From Acidobacteriaceae bacterium (GTDB lineage: Bacteria > Acidobacteriota > Terriglobia > Terriglobales > Acidobacteriaceae), in the NCBI GenBank assembly GCA_003156805.1, contig PMHV01000029.1, positions 236-64,051 on the forward strand: DNA of 63,816 nt. The letters run 5' to 3'. The notes under the pieces were generated by a model, which worked only from the letters and a program-made list of their open reading frames with translations, did not search any database and had not been told where the DNA came from. The position numbers and the translations under genes are program-made. Of this stretch, positions 33,414 through 41,781 are shown one piece after another. The number at the start of each line of letters is the position of its first letter. Within the stretch, counting starts at the first letter, position 1.

Positions 33414-34415
33414 TTACTTGCCGCCGCCGGCCTTCGCGTTCTCGTGGTCGTAATACTCGTAGGCTGACATTGGCTTCTCGCCGCCTTTTTTCCAGATGCG
33501 AGAATCTTCCGGCAGTTTGTCGAGGGCGCGCGCCATTTCCCGAATGTGCATAGCCACAGTGCCGCAACACGCTCCGATAAAGTTGATGCCAATATCGCGG
33601 GCCTGTACGGCATAGTCCGCCATTTCCTTGCGGGTGAGCTGCAGAGGATCGAGCGCGTAAGGAAACTCCGGAAGACTGGTGAAGTCCGGCTTGTCGTTCG
33701 GCGTGCGATATGCCACCGGCTGACATGCGAGATATCCGGACACTGCTTTGCGCATGTCTTCCATTGGGCCTAGGATGTGCTGCGGCGGCCGCAGGCAGTT
33801 CATGCCCACGATGTCGGCGCCCGCGTCGAACAACGCCTTCGCGGCGTAAGCCGCGCTCTTGCCTTCGGCGGTTTCGTCCTTATTTTCGAAACAGATCGTG
33901 ACCATCGCAGGCAAGCCGGTTGTTTTCGCGCGCTCCACTGCAATCAACGCTTCGCCCAGCCAGGAAAATGTCTCGCCGATAATGAAGTCCACGCCTTCTT
34001 CCACCTGCACTTCGAGTTGCTCGTCGAATGTCTGGCGCACCCGATCGGCTGCCGCCGGGCTGTTGGGCTCATACATCCAGGTCAAACTCAGATTTCCCGC
34101 AACCAGGCAGCGATCTCCCGCAACCTCACGGGCAATGCGCACCGCTGCCCGATTCAAATCTTCCAGCCGATTCTCCAGCCCTACGGTGGCGAGTTTGTCG
34201 CGGCTGGCGTAAAACGTAAGCGCCTGCAGCACTTCGGCGCCCGCCTCGCGAAATTCGACATGTAATTCGCGCAGCGCTTCGGGATAGATCAGCGCTACCT
34301 CCGGCGTAAACGGACCCGCGCGCACCCACCCGCGCTTTTCGAGCTCGAGCAGATATCCGCCATCGCCCAGGACCGGACCGTGCTTTAGCCGTTCGAGGAT
34401 GCCTTTCTTTCTCAT
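33414..34415 (-). CDS. Homocysteine S-methyltransferase family protein (betaine-homocysteine methyltransferase-like)
   Basis: The 333-residue protein has the (beta/alpha)8 Pfam S-methyl_trans fold: GPVLGDGGYLLELEKRG start, GMNCLRPP with the first zinc Cys and GACCGT with the Cys pair that binds zinc. The barrel segments FIIGETFSWLGEALIAVERAK and LFDAGADIVGMNC resemble BHMT, which methylates homocysteine from glycine betaine. The start is at the ATG with AAGGAG 8 nt upstream; an upstream GTG is weaker. It lies beside a PYROXD2-like oxidoreductase and a choline-monooxygenase-like gene, consistent with a methylated-amine pathway. Confidence 0.85.
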   Translation of the reverse strand: MRKKGILERLKHGPVLGDGGYLLELEKRGWVRAGPFTPEVALIYPEALRELHVEFREAGAEVLQALTFYASRDKLATVGLENRLEDLNRAAVRIAREVAGDRCLVAGNLSLTWMYEPNSPAAADRVRQTFDEQLEVQVEEGVDFIIGETFSWLGEALIAVERAKTTGLPAMVTICFENKDETAEGKSAAYAAKALFDAGADIVGMNCLRPPQHILGPMEDMRKAVSGYLACQPVAYRTPNDKPDFTSLPEFPYALDPLQLTRKEMADYAVQARDIGINFIGACCGTVAMHIREMARALDKLPEDSRIWKKGGEKPMSAYEYYDHENAKAGGGK

Positions 34416-34507
34416 GGAACGCTCCTTAATGTTCACGTGTCAGTAGATTGCTTGCCGCCCGCGAATTCGTGCTGTGTTTGACGTGCTGTTCGCGCAAGAG
34501 ATGAGCC

Positions 34508-36133
34508 TCACGCTGCCGCTGGCTTGAACGTTCCTTTCTTCCAATCGCGCAGGGCCTGGTGCGCCGCATTGCGTCCTGGCGCGCCGGTTACGCCGCCGCC
34601 CGGATGCGCGCCCGCTCCGCACAAATAGAGTCCCGCAATCGGTGTGCGGTACTGCGCCCATCCCGGTACCGGACGCATGAAGAAAAGCTGCTCCAGCCGA
34701 AGATCGCCATGGAAGATGTTGCCCTCCGTGAGTCCGTAGGTGCGCTCCAGATCCAGCGGGGTCAGCACCTGCCGCGCAACAATCGCATTCGGCAAATTAG
34801 GCGCGTACTCGGCAATCTTCTTGACCACGCGGTCGCCCAGTAGCTCACGCTTTTCATCCCAGTTGCCTTCGCGCAGACGATAGGGGACGTATTGCACAAA
34901 GCAGGTTAGGATGTGTTTGCCCGCCGGCGCCAGCGAATCGTCGGCATTCGAAGACACCACGCAATCGACCCAAAGCTCTTCCGGAATCTCGCCAAGTTTC
35001 GCAATGTCATAGCAGCGCTCGGCAAACTTCAGCGACGGAACCAGGGTGTAGAACGTGCGCTGCAGCGGAGTATGATCCGCGGGAGTGCCGGTGAAGCACG
35101 GCTCCTCAGCAAGCACGAAGTTGACCTTTGCGCACGGACCGTTCATCCTGATGCCTCGCACGGCGAACAAAAAATCTTCCGGGAGCTCCCGCGCGGCAAT
35201 CATCTTCAGAAACGTTCGTTTCGGGTCGGCGTTGGAGAGAATCATCCGCCCACGAATTTCGGCGCCATCTTCCAGTGCCACGCTATAGGCCCGGCCATCG
35301 CGCACCGTAATCTCCGCGACCGGAGCTGAGGTGCGAATTTCCACACCCAGCTTTTGTCCCGCCGCCGCCAGCGCCTGTGTAATCGAGCCCATGCCTCCCA
35401 TCACGTGTCCGTAGAAGCCTTGCAGTTCGTGCTCTCCGCCACTCAACAGGTGAAACAATAATCCGATTGCCGTTCCCGGCTGATAGGGCCCCCCATGTTT
35501 GCCATAGACGTTGTTGGCGAGGAACATGGTCTTGATCTTTTCGGATTCATAGTTGTGGTCGAGAAATTCGCCGAGGCTGCCGGTGAGAAACGAAACCAGC
35601 TGGGCAACTTCTGCGTGGGAAATTCCGCGGAAGCGGCTGCCCGCACGAAACAGATCGATCCACCCGCTCATGGTGGAGGTGTCGATTTCAGGAGGAGGTT
35701 CAAGAAGAAACGGCTGCAGATAACGCGCCAGCTTTTTCAGTTGGTCGTCCACCTGCACGAACCGTTCCGCATCCTTGGCCGAGATTTTGCTGAACTCCGC
35801 TTGGGCGCGCCCGCGGTCCACCCACCAGGGCACGACATGCCCGTCAGGAAAAGGAACCTGGATAGCCGGATCACAGGGAATCATGCGCAGCCCGTGGTCG
35901 GCCAGTCGTAACTCCCCGATGACTTCGGGCCGCAACATGCTGGCGATGTACGAAGTCGTGGAAACCCGGCAGCCCGGTGCGATTTCTTCGGTTACGCAGC
36001 AGCCGCCCACAATCGCCCGGCGCTCCAGCACAAGTGTGGACAGTCCGGCGCGGGCCAGATAAGCAGCGGCAGTAAGTCCGTTGTGGCCACCGCCGACTAC
36101 AATCGCGTCGTAGACGGAGTTGGAGGTTTGCAT
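34508..36133 (-). CDS. PYROXD2-like FAD-dependent oxidoreductase (phytoene-dehydrogenase superfamily)
   Basis: The 541-residue protein begins with the FAD-binding motif AIVVGGGHNGLTAAAYLARAG and has the CrtI/COG1233-type C-terminal AGLYLCGAGAHPGGGVTGAPG motif. Its overall pattern, including GFYGHVMGGMGSITQALA, fits the PYROXD2 group, whose substrate is not established. It is unlikely to be a carotenoid desaturase since no crt genes are near. It is on the same strand as the BHMT-like gene and divergent from the TetR regulator. Confidence 0.82.
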   Translation of the reverse strand: MQTSNSVYDAIVVGGGHNGLTAAAYLARAGLSTLVLERRAIVGGCCVTEEIAPGCRVSTTSYIASMLRPEVIGELRLADHGLRMIPCDPAIQVPFPDGHVVPWWVDRGRAQAEFSKISAKDAERFVQVDDQLKKLARYLQPFLLEPPPEIDTSTMSGWIDLFRAGSRFRGISHAEVAQLVSFLTGSLGEFLDHNYESEKIKTMFLANNVYGKHGGPYQPGTAIGLLFHLLSGGEHELQGFYGHVMGGMGSITQALAAAGQKLGVEIRTSAPVAEITVRDGRAYSVALEDGAEIRGRMILSNADPKRTFLKMIAARELPEDFLFAVRGIRMNGPCAKVNFVLAEEPCFTGTPADHTPLQRTFYTLVPSLKFAERCYDIAKLGEIPEELWVDCVVSSNADDSLAPAGKHILTCFVQYVPYRLREGNWDEKRELLGDRVVKKIAEYAPNLPNAIVARQVLTPLDLERTYGLTEGNIFHGDLRLEQLFFMRPVPGWAQYRTPIAGLYLCGAGAHPGGGVTGAPGRNAAHQALRDWKKGTFKPAAA

Positions 36134-36260
36134 CACAGGAATTGACTCAAGGTCATGCGGAGCTTTCCGCCGGAACCAACATTACCCGAACGAGCTGCAG
36201 AAATGAAGTTGAAATTCGGCAGTGGATTCGCTATTCTGCCGTGACCTGAGGTCATTCTTT

Positions 36261-36992
36261 ATGAGCGGCATCGCCAGCAATCCGGCTGCCCCACCACGCT
36301 ATCTGCGCCATGTACCGCCTCGGCCGCGGTCCGAGGCAAAACGCTCGCGCATCGTCGAAGTGGCCATGCAGCATTTTGCCGAGCAGGGGTATCACGCCGC
36401 TCGCGTCGGCGACATCGCGGCCACGTTAGGCATCGCCAAAGGTTCCGTGTTTCAGCACTTCGGCAGCAAGGACGGCCTGTTCTTTGAGGTCTACAAGAAA
36501 GCCGTGCGCTCCTTTCCCCAGTATCTCGACGCTCCCGAAGAGGTGCGCGCCGCGGGCGTCTTTGAAGTGCTCCGCTATTGGCTGGTGCGCACCGAGCACA
36601 TGCTTCACGAAGACTGGATTCCCTACCGCATCGCCCTGCTTGGCAACTACGGCACGGATCTAGTCTTGAAGCGGGAAATCAATCGCTTTTTGATCTCCGA
36701 AGATCCTTACGGTACGGTGGCGCTGGTCCGCTTCGGTCTGGAACGCCGCGAACTGCGAAAAGACGTGGATGCAGACATGATCGTTTCCATCCTCGATTGG
36801 ACGATGGAACGTTTTCAGGACGCATTGCTTACCGCCGAGCTGGATCCGGGCCTGTTTCGCCGGCAGGGGGAGATGCCGGAAAAGAAGGAAGCGAGAATTC
36901 AGCAATTTCTGGCGGTGCTGCAGCGCGCTATCGGCGTTGAATTGACGTCACGCGCCGCGCGTCCCGAGGTCCGCGCTGACAAGCGTATCTGA
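36261..36992 (+). CDS. TetR-family transcriptional regulator
   Basis: The 243-residue repressor has a TetR N-terminal helix-turn-helix (RIVEVAMQHFAEQGYHAARV, DIAATLGIAKGSVFQHFGSK) and an unknown ligand-binding C-terminal domain. The start is the ATG of MSGIASNP just before the HTH. It is divergent from the PYROXD2-like gene and 82 nt upstream of the Rieske oxygenase gene, so it likely controls one or both. Confidence 0.88.
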   Translation: MSGIASNPAAPPRYLRHVPPRPRSEAKRSRIVEVAMQHFAEQGYHAARVGDIAATLGIAKGSVFQHFGSKDGLFFEVYKKAVRSFPQYLDAPEEVRAAGVFEVLRYWLVRTEHMLHEDWIPYRIALLGNYGTDLVLKREINRFLISEDPYGTVALVRFGLERRELRKDVDADMIVSILDWTMERFQDALLTAELDPGLFRRQGEMPEKKEARIQQFLAVLQRAIGVELTSRAARPEVRADKRI

Positions 36993-37074
36993 CGTTTTCA
37001 CAGTCCCATCGCAATCGCGGATGGGCGCATGCCGGCGATAAACTGCTTACGACGACAAGAAAGCTCCAATCATC

Positions 37075-38211
37075 ATGCAAACATCGATCGAGGAAATTCT
37101 CGCAACTTACAACGACCGGGCACCTCTAGCCGAGGCTTCGACCATCCCGGCGCCGTGGTACGTCGATTCCCGCATCGCCGAACTCGAGCGCTTCAACGTA
37201 TTCGGCAAAACGTGGCAACTCGTGGCCAGAACCGATCAATTGGAGAAGGCGGGAGAGTTTGTAACCACCACCGTTGCCGGCGAGCCGATCGTGGTGGTTC
37301 GCGGCAATGACCATGTTCTGCGCGCGTTCTACAATGTTTGCCGCCATCACGCAGCCGCAGTCATGACCCGGCCTTGCGGCCAGGCGTCTCTGCTGCGGTG
37401 TCCGTACCACGGCTGGAACTACGGCCTCGATGGATCTCTAAAAGGTATGCCCGAGTTTGACGGCGTGCAGAATTTCGACCGCGCGCAAAACGGCTTGGTA
37501 CCGGTCCGCGTTGAGACCTGGGAGTGCTTCGTCTTCGTGAACCTCGACGACAACGCCGCGCCGCTGCCGGAGTTTCTCGGCGGTCTGGTCAAGCGAATCG
37601 CGCCTCTCGGTATCGGCAAACTGCACTACTTCGACCGCCGCGTCTTCAACATTCGTTGCAACTGGAAAGTCTTCGTCGACAACTATCTTGACGGCGGCTA
37701 TCACGTGCCTCATCTGCACAAGGGCCTCAACTCCGTCCTCGATTACAAGCAATACACTATCGAAAACGAAGATCGTTATTGCCTGCAGTCCAGCCCGATG
37801 GTTGTCTCCGACGAGGATGCCGCTACCGGAGCCACGCGCAAGGGCGACCGGGCCTGGTATTTCTGGCAGTATCCCAACCTGATGATCAACTGCTACGAAG
37901 GGTACATGGACACGAATTTCGTGACCCCCGTGGACGCCGACCATTGCACCGTGATCTTCGACTTTTATTTCGGCAATGTGGGCGAAGCTCGGCGCGAATA
38001 CAACGAGCAGTCGGTGGACGTTGGCAATCGGGTTCAGGAAGAAGATCTCGGCATCTGCGAAGATGTGCAGCGCGGCTTGAAGTCGCGCGCCTATGGAGCC
38101 GGCCGGCTTTCCGTTCGCCGCGAAGCGGGCGAACAATTGTTTCATCGTCTCCTCGCCGCCGATCTCAGGCGTGGCTTGGCGCTTTCATCCGCGGCCGCCG
38201 AAAATTATTGA
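37075..38211 (+). CDS. Rieske non-haem iron oxygenase alpha subunit, choline-monooxygenase-like
   Basis: The 378-residue protein has a [2Fe-2S] Rieske domain with Cys89-x-His91 (CRHHAA) and Cys109-x2-His112 (CPYHGWNYG), and a catalytic domain with DNYLDGGYHVPHLHKGL, in which His-x4-His and Asp supply the mononuclear iron. This motif is close to that of plant choline monooxygenase. Family members hydroxylate substrates with O2 and reducing power from a separate reductase, not found here. The last codons overlap the convergent hydrolase gene by 7 nt. The C-terminus is slightly extended relative to relatives but shows no frameshift. Confidence 0.87.
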   Translation: MQTSIEEILATYNDRAPLAEASTIPAPWYVDSRIAELERFNVFGKTWQLVARTDQLEKAGEFVTTTVAGEPIVVVRGNDHVLRAFYNVCRHHAAAVMTRPCGQASLLRCPYHGWNYGLDGSLKGMPEFDGVQNFDRAQNGLVPVRVETWECFVFVNLDDNAAPLPEFLGGLVKRIAPLGIGKLHYFDRRVFNIRCNWKVFVDNYLDGGYHVPHLHKGLNSVLDYKQYTIENEDRYCLQSSPMVVSDEDAATGATRKGDRAWYFWQYPNLMINCYEGYMDTNFVTPVDADHCTVIFDFYFGNVGEARREYNEQSVDVGNRVQEEDLGICEDVQRGLKSRAYGAGRLSVRREAGEQLFHRLLAADLRRGLALSSAAAENY

Positions 38212-40262
38212 TGATCTCGTGGAATCGTTTCCTGCCACGTCTTCGATTTGACTACCGTTCCATCTTTCAGCAGTTCGCGGGTGTATTTGTAATAAAAGTT
38301 CCGCTGGTCGGTGGTCACCAGCAGGTGGCCGCGCCAGACTAACGTGCGGCCTTTCAGCTCAAAGATGCTCTTTGCCTCACCCCTTACCGAACTCGTCTCG
38401 GGATGCGCATCATCGGCATCGTAAGTCAGATTCTCGTAGTCGGTTTCCTTGCCCCACGGAAACTCGTATCCATCTTTTCCTTTCCAGTGCACGGTAGTCT
38501 TCTGGTGAGCTTCATCGCGTTCCAGCGTCCATTCGCCGGGCCAGGGAAAGCCTTCGCTCTTGAGGTCGGTTCGTTCCTCGGAAGGTTGCGGCGGCGAAAA
38601 AGAGGGCGGCGCGGCGCCGTGCAAGGGCACGACTGGCAGCACGATCCGCGAGCCGTGATTTCCGCCGAGTTCCAGTGATGTGGTCATCGCGTAAGGAGTA
38701 GGCAAGATCATCGGCCACAGCGCGTTCGAGATTGCCACGCGAATGCGATGACCCCTGGGAAAAACCCACGAGGTCAAGTGCATCTCGATATTCAGCGGAT
38801 AGACTTTGCCGGGCTCCAGATCTTGCGGCTTGCTCATCGACTCGCGCTGCGCGCCGTTGATCCCCGCGCCAGTAATCTGCGTGACTGTACCGTCAGGAGC
38901 TACGTCGGAGAGGCGCGCGAACCAGTCTGCCAGCGGTGCAGTGGCAGAAGCCCGGAGCAGCGCATGCGGCCTGCCTAAGATTGCCAGGTCTTCTGTCAGT
39001 GGAGCGGAGTCATATACCAGGCTGAACGCATCCACCGGCCGCGGATCGCTTAACAGCTCTCCCCACCAGAAGCCTGCCTCGACGCCGATCGATGGAATGT
39101 ATTTTAGTTGGTGCGCATCCGGCCGAGCCGGAGTTTCCGCCAGGGCATGATCCGGCTGGAGAAATAGCGCTGCGGGCCGCACGTCCTTCGGAGGCCACGC
39201 ATCCTCACGCCGCCATTCGCCCGGAACATGTTCCAGGTTCGGGTCCGGAGGATGCCAGTGCTGCATATAAATCACCAGCCGCGGATCGTGCTCCACGCCT
39301 GTGTCGCGTCCCTTCAGCCAATGATCGAACCATCGGACTGCCTCATCGCGCCACTCGATCTGCGGCCCGGGCACGGCTTCATTCGGAAATGTGTGGTTCC
39401 ACGGACCAACGATTGCCTTTACCTGCCCGCCCGCCTGCATCAGCATGTCGGTCACGTTGTCGCGATAGCCGTCAAGCAATCCGCCGATTAGAAAACTCGG
39501 AATCGTAATTTCCTTCAGCGGACGCACCGGCTCGCGCCAGAACGGGCCATTGTGCTGATGCTTCAAGTACAGCAACGACCAGGGCGGCGAATCGAATCGC
39601 GGACCCAGAACTTTTTCGTCAAGGGTGTAATCAGGCGCGCCGGTCCAGCCTTCGGCCATATCCATATTTAACTCAAATTCGTCGATGTGGACCATGCCGT
39701 CCATGTAGTGAACATCATCGTGAAAGAGTTCTGCTGTCGCATCCACCGCGAGTATTGCCTTCAATTCCGGCGGATGGCGCATCGCCATCTGCAGCGAATT
39801 GAATCCGCCCCACGAAATTCCGAACATTCCCACATTTCCGTTCGACCACGGTTGATGCGCCAGCCACGCGATGATCTGTTCGCCGTCGGCCTGTTCTTGT
39901 TCGGAATATTCCCGCTCCGGCGGCACGCCTTCGCTGGCGCCGAATCCGCGGATATCCACGCGCACGCTCACGTAACCACGCCGCGCGAAGTAGGCGTGCT
40001 TCGGATAATCTCCGGCGGCGGTGCCGTCGTCTTTGCGATATGGCAAATATTCCAGCAGGGCAGGAAACTTTTCACCCGGGTTCGCGCCATCGGGCATGTA
40101 GAGCGTTGCCGCCAGCCGCACGCCATCTCTCAGCGGAATCCATGCCTGCTCCATGCGCACGCCGTAAGCTGGCGCAGAAGCGGGCTCAGTGGCAAGCGTA
40201 AACGTGGCGAGGGAACTGAACAGCAAAATGCAGCCCATCCGACGAACGGCTGTTCTGATCAA
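38205..40262 (-). CDS. Secreted CocE/NonD-family hydrolase (S15 X-Pro dipeptidyl-peptidase-like)
   Basis: The 685-residue protein has a signal peptide (CILLFSSLATFTLATEP), an alpha/beta-hydrolase catalytic part (LPYRKDDG, VDIRGFGASEG, nucleophile elbow FGISWGGF with the Ser, and GPWNHTFP) and a C-terminal jelly-roll domain typical of CocE. Relatives cleave esters or X-Pro peptides. The start used is a TTG with GGGGAG upstream; an ATG eight codons later (MGCILLF) is an alternative. It is 40 nt downstream of the sigma-54 activator on the same strand, so may be in its operon. Confidence 0.87.
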   Translation of the reverse strand: MIRTAVRRMGCILLFSSLATFTLATEPASAPAYGVRMEQAWIPLRDGVRLAATLYMPDGANPGEKFPALLEYLPYRKDDGTAAGDYPKHAYFARRGYVSVRVDIRGFGASEGVPPEREYSEQEQADGEQIIAWLAHQPWSNGNVGMFGISWGGFNSLQMAMRHPPELKAILAVDATAELFHDDVHYMDGMVHIDEFELNMDMAEGWTGAPDYTLDEKVLGPRFDSPPWSLLYLKHQHNGPFWREPVRPLKEITIPSFLIGGLLDGYRDNVTDMLMQAGGQVKAIVGPWNHTFPNEAVPGPQIEWRDEAVRWFDHWLKGRDTGVEHDPRLVIYMQHWHPPDPNLEHVPGEWRREDAWPPKDVRPAALFLQPDHALAETPARPDAHQLKYIPSIGVEAGFWWGELLSDPRPVDAFSLVYDSAPLTEDLAILGRPHALLRASATAPLADWFARLSDVAPDGTVTQITGAGINGAQRESMSKPQDLEPGKVYPLNIEMHLTSWVFPRGHRIRVAISNALWPMILPTPYAMTTSLELGGNHGSRIVLPVVPLHGAAPPSFSPPQPSEERTDLKSEGFPWPGEWTLERDEAHQKTTVHWKGKDGYEFPWGKETDYENLTYDADDAHPETSSVRGEAKSIFELKGRTLVWRGHLLVTTDQRNFYYKYTRELLKDGTVVKSKTWQETIPRDHQ

Positions 40263-40302
40263 AGCACTCCCCTGGAGATGTGTGTAGATTCTCGAGCTGT
40301 GC

Positions 40303-41781
40303 TCACTCCTGCGCTGATTCCTGCTCTCGCCGCATTGCGCGCAAGTCGATTCCCAACTGCTCGGCTTTCTTATACAGGTGGCTGCGCTCCAGCCCCAGCG
40401 ACTTCGCCGCCAGACTCACGTTGGAATGACTGCGCTTCAACTCGGCCAGAATGACCTCGCGCTCAAACGCGTCCACTCGTGTTGCCAGCGGTCCAGAGGC
40501 AAACGCAGAGGACTGAACCGTCTGGCCCGCTGCGTCCTTTGGCAGAGCCATTTGCACGGTGGCTAGATCCACGCGACCGTCCGTGGCCAGCAGCATGAGC
40601 CGCTCCACCATATTGCGCAGTTCGCGCACATTGCCCGGCCATGTGTACGCCTGCAGCGGCGCCATCGCGTCCCTGGTGAAAGGAAGCGGTTTCCAGCCAT
40701 TCTGCGCGCTGACTTGCGCTACGAAATGTTCAACCAGGCGTGGGATATCCTCGCGCCGCTCCCGCAGCGGAGGAAGCACGAGCGGGAAAACATAAATTCT
40801 GTGAAATAAATCCTGGCGGAACTTCTCCTCGCGCACACGAGCTTCTAGATCACGATGCGTCGCGACCAGAACTCTCACATTCACGGTTACGGGTTTATCG
40901 CCGCCAATGCGCTCGACTTCGCCTTCTTCCAAAACCCTGAGCAACTTGGCTTGCATCGCCAGGGGCATGTCTCCAATTTCGTCCAGAAAAATCGTGCCTC
41001 CATCCGCTTGCTCAAACTTGCCCACATGTCGTCCCGCGGCTCCGGTGAACGAACCCTTTTCGTGCCCGAACAATTCGGACTCAATCAACTCCGCCGGCAC
41101 CGCCGCGCAATTCAACGTAATAAACGGACCACCCGCGCGTGGGCTGCGTTCATGAATTGTCCGGGCCACCAGTTCTTTACCCGTTCCCGTCTCACCCAGA
41201 ATGCAAATGCGAGTTTCGCTGGCGGCCACACGCTCCAACTGCGCCATTGCCCGCCGCATGGCCTCGCCCGTCCATACAATTTCATGCTTGCCGATCCGTT
41301 GCCGCAGTTGCCGGTTTTCGCTCTCCAAGCGCTGCAGTTTCAGCACATTTTCCACGGTGAGCAACAACTTCTCGGTGGAGATCGGCTTCTCCAGAAAATC
41401 CAGCGCGCCCAGCCGCGTGGCACGCACCGCCATTTCGATGTGAGCCTGCCCCGACATCAGTACCACCGCCGCCGTCACAGCTTGCGATTTCAATTCCTCG
41501 AGAAGCGTCAGTCCATCTTTGCCCGGCATCACTACGTCAGAGAGAATCAAGTCAAAACGCTGAGCCTTCGCCAATTCCAGAGCCTTCGCGGCGTTGTCGC
41601 AGACCGTCGCCTCATGCCCGGCCAGCCGAAACGCGCGCGACAATGAGGCCAGCGTATTGGCCTCGTCGTCCACAATCAGCAGATGTGCTTTCGCCGGCAA
41701 CCGTCGTCCTCGCTTCGCGGTGATGTCTTCGTAGGTCTGGTGTTGTTCACGCTGTTTGCGCGCTCGTGTCCCGCGCCGCAT
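40303..41781 (-). CDS. Sigma-54-dependent NtrC-family response regulator
   Basis: The 492-residue regulator has a receiver domain (LLIVDDEANT; phospho-Asp82 in SDVVMPG), an AAA+ sigma-54 activation domain (Walker A GETGTGKELVA, L1 loop GSFTGA, which has Ser in place of the usual Ala, Walker B DGGTIFLDEIGDM, and R-fingers) and a C-terminal Fis-type DNA-binding domain (SLAAKSLGLERSHLYKKAEQ). The start was placed at the ATG overlapping the end of the kinase gene by 35 nt. It would drive sigma-54 promoters when phosphorylated by the NtrY-like kinase. Confidence 0.92.
   Translation of the reverse strand: MRRGTRARKQREQHQTYEDITAKRGRRLPAKAHLLIVDDEANTLASLSRAFRLAGHEATVCDNAAKALELAKAQRFDLILSDVVMPGKDGLTLLEELKSQAVTAAVVLMSGQAHIEMAVRATRLGALDFLEKPISTEKLLLTVENVLKLQRLESENRQLRQRIGKHEIVWTGEAMRRAMAQLERVAASETRICILGETGTGKELVARTIHERSPRAGGPFITLNCAAVPAELIESELFGHEKGSFTGAAGRHVGKFEQADGGTIFLDEIGDMPLAMQAKLLRVLEEGEVERIGGDKPVTVNVRVLVATHRDLEARVREEKFRQDLFHRIYVFPLVLPPLRERREDIPRLVEHFVAQVSAQNGWKPLPFTRDAMAPLQAYTWPGNVRELRNMVERLMLLATDGRVDLATVQMALPKDAAGQTVQSSAFASGPLATRVDAFEREVILAELKRSHSNVSLAAKSLGLERSHLYKKAEQLGIDLRAMRREQESAQE

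Noticed and set aside
38090-38211. Frameshift near the 3' end of the Rieske oxygenase gene
   Set aside because: The pattern RGLKSRAYGAGRLSVRREAG and FHRLLAADLR follows the family to near its usual end; the remaining 10-15 residues are a plausible short extension.
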